From the NCBI GenBank assembly GCA_002423305.1, contig DIVI01000054.1, positions 273 to 15,875 on the forward strand: 15,603 nucleotides of DNA. Direction: 5' to 3'. The translations under genes were made by a program, and so were the position numbers. Numbering within the stretch: the first letter of the stretch is position 1; each line of letters opens with the position of its first letter. Source of the stretch: Methylococcus sp. UBA6136. Its GTDB lineage: Bacteria; Pseudomonadota; Gammaproteobacteria; Methylococcales; Methylococcaceae. A model generated the notes under the pieces. That model did no database searches and was not told the DNA's origin. It worked only from the letters and a program-made list of their open reading frames with translations. Shown in pieces: positions 13,995 to 15,603 of this stretch.

Positions 13995-15344
13995 TCAGTC
14001 GCACAGCGCCTGCACCACCCGCTCCATCTTCATGAAGCGCGACCCCTTGACCAGCATGGTCGCGCCGGGCCCGGCCAGTTGGTGGGCTTGGTCGATAAGC
14101 GCGTCGATGTCGCTGAAATGCTGGCCGGCCGGATCGCTGAAGGCGGAGACTGCCTCGCGGGTCAGTTCGCCCAGCGCCAGCAGCGCATGCAAGCCCTGTT
14201 CGTGGGCATAGCCGCCGATCTCGGCGTGAAATTCCGGACCCTGCTCGCCGACCTCGCCCATGTCGCCCAGCACCAGCACGCGGGGACCTTCGAGCGCGGC
14301 CAGCAGTTCGATGGCGGCGCGAACCGAATCGGGATTGGCATTGTAGGTGTCGTCGATAACGGTCGCGCCGGCCCGGGCCTGACGGATGACGCCACGGCCG
14401 CTGACCGGAGTGAAGGCTTCCAGCCCCCGCCGGATGATCTCGGGCGCGATGCCGGCGGCCAGGGCGGCGCTGGCGGCGGCGGCCGCGTTATGGGCATTGT
14501 GGGCGCCCGCTAGTCGCAGGAGGCATTCGATTGGCCCCTCGGGGGTGTCCAGACTGAGTTGGATGCCGCCAGGAATTGATTCAAAGTGGGCGCCGACCGC
14601 CGCCGGCTGGCGGAAGCCGAAATCGAGGCGGCGGCGGTCGCCGGCCAGGGTGCGCCAGATGTCCGCGCAGTCGTCGTCGGCCGGAAATACGGCGACACCG
14701 CTGGCGGGCAGTGCTGCAATGGACGCGCCATTCTCGTGGGCGGTGGCCTCGACCGTGCCCATGAATTCCTGGTGCTCGCGCTGGGCGTTGTTGACCAGGG
14801 CGACAGTCGGCTGGACGATGCTGGCCAGGTAGGCGATCTCGCCGGGATGATTCATACCCAGCTCGACCACGGCATAGCGATGCTCGGGGCGCAGGCGAAA
14901 CAGCGTCAGCGGCAGGCCGATGTCATTGTTGAGATTGCCGCGTGTCGCCAGCCGGCCGTCCTCACCCGCCGCCGTGGCCAGGATGGTGGCCAGCATCTGG
15001 GTGACGGTGGTCTTGCCGTTGCTGCCGGTAACGGCGATGACCGGAATGTCGAAGCGCGCCCGCCAACCGGCGGCCGCCGAACCCAGTGCCAGGCGGGTAT
15101 CCGGCGCCACCACCTGAGGCACGTCGAGTTCCAGGCGGCGATCCACCACCAGCGCTACGGCGCCGCCGGCCAGGGCCTGGTCGGCGAAATCATGGGCGTC
15201 GAACCGCTCGCCCTTCAGGCAGAAGAACAGGCAGTGCGGCGGCAGGTTGCGGGTGTCGGTGCTGACATCTTTGAAAGCGACGGCGGCATCGCCGATCAGT
15301 TTGGCGTCGGGAATCAGGTCGGCGAGTTCGCCTAGGGTCATCAT
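13995..15344 (-). CDS. murF: UDP-N-acetylmuramoyl-tripeptide--D-alanyl-D-alanine ligase
   Basis: Cytosolic Mur ligase that adds D-Ala-D-Ala to the UDP-MurNAc tripeptide using ATP, the last cytosolic step of peptidoglycan precursor synthesis. The 449-residue length is normal. The N-terminal substrate domain contains STDTRNLPP (28-36). The ATP P-loop is VTGSNGKTT (105-113). ELGMNHPGEI (161-170) and NNAQREHQEFMG (185-196) hold central-domain catalytic residues. The C-terminal domain has DDTYNANPDS (331-340), LGDMGEVGEQG (359-369) and VKGSRFMKME (432-441). Two adjacent ATGs (15344, 15341) are possible starts. It lies 36 bases after the sua5-like gene and before selO, not in the murE-murF-mraY order of a dcw cluster. 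Whether a second murF exists in the genome cannot be seen. Confidence 0.96.
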   Translation of the reverse strand: MMTLGELADLIPDAKLIGDAAVAFKDVSTDTRNLPPHCLFFCLKGERFDAHDFADQALAGGAVALVVDRRLELDVPQVVAPDTRLALGSAAAGWRARFDIPVIAVTGSNGKTTVTQMLATILATAAGEDGRLATRGNLNNDIGLPLTLFRLRPEHRYAVVELGMNHPGEIAYLASIVQPTVALVNNAQREHQEFMGTVEATAHENGASIAALPASGVAVFPADDDCADIWRTLAGDRRRLDFGFRQPAAVGAHFESIPGGIQLSLDTPEGPIECLLRLAGAHNAHNAAAAASAALAAGIAPEIIRRGLEAFTPVSGRGVIRQARAGATVIDDTYNANPDSVRAAIELLAALEGPRVLVLGDMGEVGEQGPEFHAEIGGYAHEQGLHALLALGELTREAVSAFSDPAGQHFSDIDALIDQAHQLAGPGATMLVKGSRFMKMERVVQALCD

Positions 15345-15380
15345 GATGTGGTCTCGGATAACTGAGGTAATCTGAGGGGT

Positions 15381-15603
15381 TTAGCTGGATGCGCCATGAC
15401 TGGCCCTTCCCAGCCGGTCGTTCACTGCTCGCCAGGCTTCTGTGGACGGCGGCTGCTCGACCACGATGATATCGAAGTCCCCATCGTCCAGGCGGCGCAG
15501 ACTGGCATAGAGTTCCCGGCCGTAATCCGCCGGTTCAATCGGCATGGTCAGCAGGTTTGTCCCGGCGGGCAGATCGGCCGCGGCGACGGTGCGTGCCATC
15601 ACG
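15381..15603 (-). CDS. Threonylcarbamoyl-AMP synthase, Sua5-type, C-terminal part (cut by window edge)
   Basis: Only the last 73 or so codons are in the window; the gene continues past base 15603. The visible part has the pattern of the Sua5 C-terminal domain: a YGRELYASLRRLD helix, an IIVVEQPPSTEAW strand and turn, and a NDRLGRA ending. Sua5/TsaC enzymes make threonylcarbamoyl-AMP from threonine, bicarbonate and ATP for the t6A modification of ANN-decoding tRNAs. The long form with this domain is Sua5, and the short form TsaC lacks it. The in-frame ATG near the edge is internal, not the start. murF follows after 36 bases and is probably co-transcribed. Confidence 0.75.
   Translation of the reverse strand, partial: VMARTVAAADLPAGTNLLTMPIEPADYGRELYASLRRLDDGDFDIIVVEQPPSTEAWRAVNDRLGRASHGASS

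Noticed and set aside
14586..15335. 249-codon plus-strand frame opposite murF
   Set aside because: It is antisense to the conserved MurF domains, in high-G+C sequence where long shadow frames are common.

Overview
The window looks like chromosomal DNA of a proteobacterium, gamma or beta. The GndA, YigZ, SelO, MurF and NemR/AcuR-like TetR proteins are all of proteobacterial type. The MurF stretch around residues 186-196 (NAQREHQEFMG) is a form I associate mainly with betaproteobacteria and some gammaproteobacteria. Genus cannot be fixed from sequence alone. Base composition is uneven: a sampled line in the SEC-C gene is 53% G+C (5581-5640), against 68% in selO (13561-13620).

Left part (1-2416): a SemiSWEET-type PQ-loop transporter (minus) diverges from gnd, 6-phosphogluconate dehydrogenase (plus). 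A 58-residue two-helix membrane protein follows gnd. A 308-base gap then holds a cluster of DnaA-box-like 9-mers and an AT-rich tract.

Central part (2417-9318), the most interesting region: a NemR/AcuR-like TetR regulator, then a 26-bp near-perfect palindromic operator lying over a promoter, then a DUF4242 protein and mtoX. MtoX is a periplasmic SBP56-family methanethiol oxidase. Known bacterial mtoX genes cluster with an SCO1/SenC copper chaperone and a MauG-like dihaem protein. Here both partner functions occur in one 633-residue exported protein (SCO1 domain then MauG domain). It is separated from mtoX by a strong hairpin, a 790-residue zinc-ribbon/SEC-C protein and a short remnant of a RhuM-family gene. 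The simplest reading is a copper-dependent methanethiol oxidation and maturation locus, probably regulated by the TetR protein, that was split by an insertion.

Right-centre (9319-12105): an unrecorded 47-residue membrane peptide gene, an 18-bp perfect bidirectional terminator, yigZ (minus), a His-rich gene of unknown function that may be co-transcribed with it, a 31-residue membrane peptide gene with its own promoter and terminator, and a 72-residue hypothetical gene with a strong ribosome binding site.

Right end (12106-15603): a higher-G+C minus-strand group, sua5/tsaC-type threonylcarbamoyl-AMP synthase (cut by the window edge), murF and selO, closed by a minus-strand terminator. Here murF lies outside the usual dcw cell-wall cluster. 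I saw no rRNA, tRNA, CRISPR array or intact insertion sequence.
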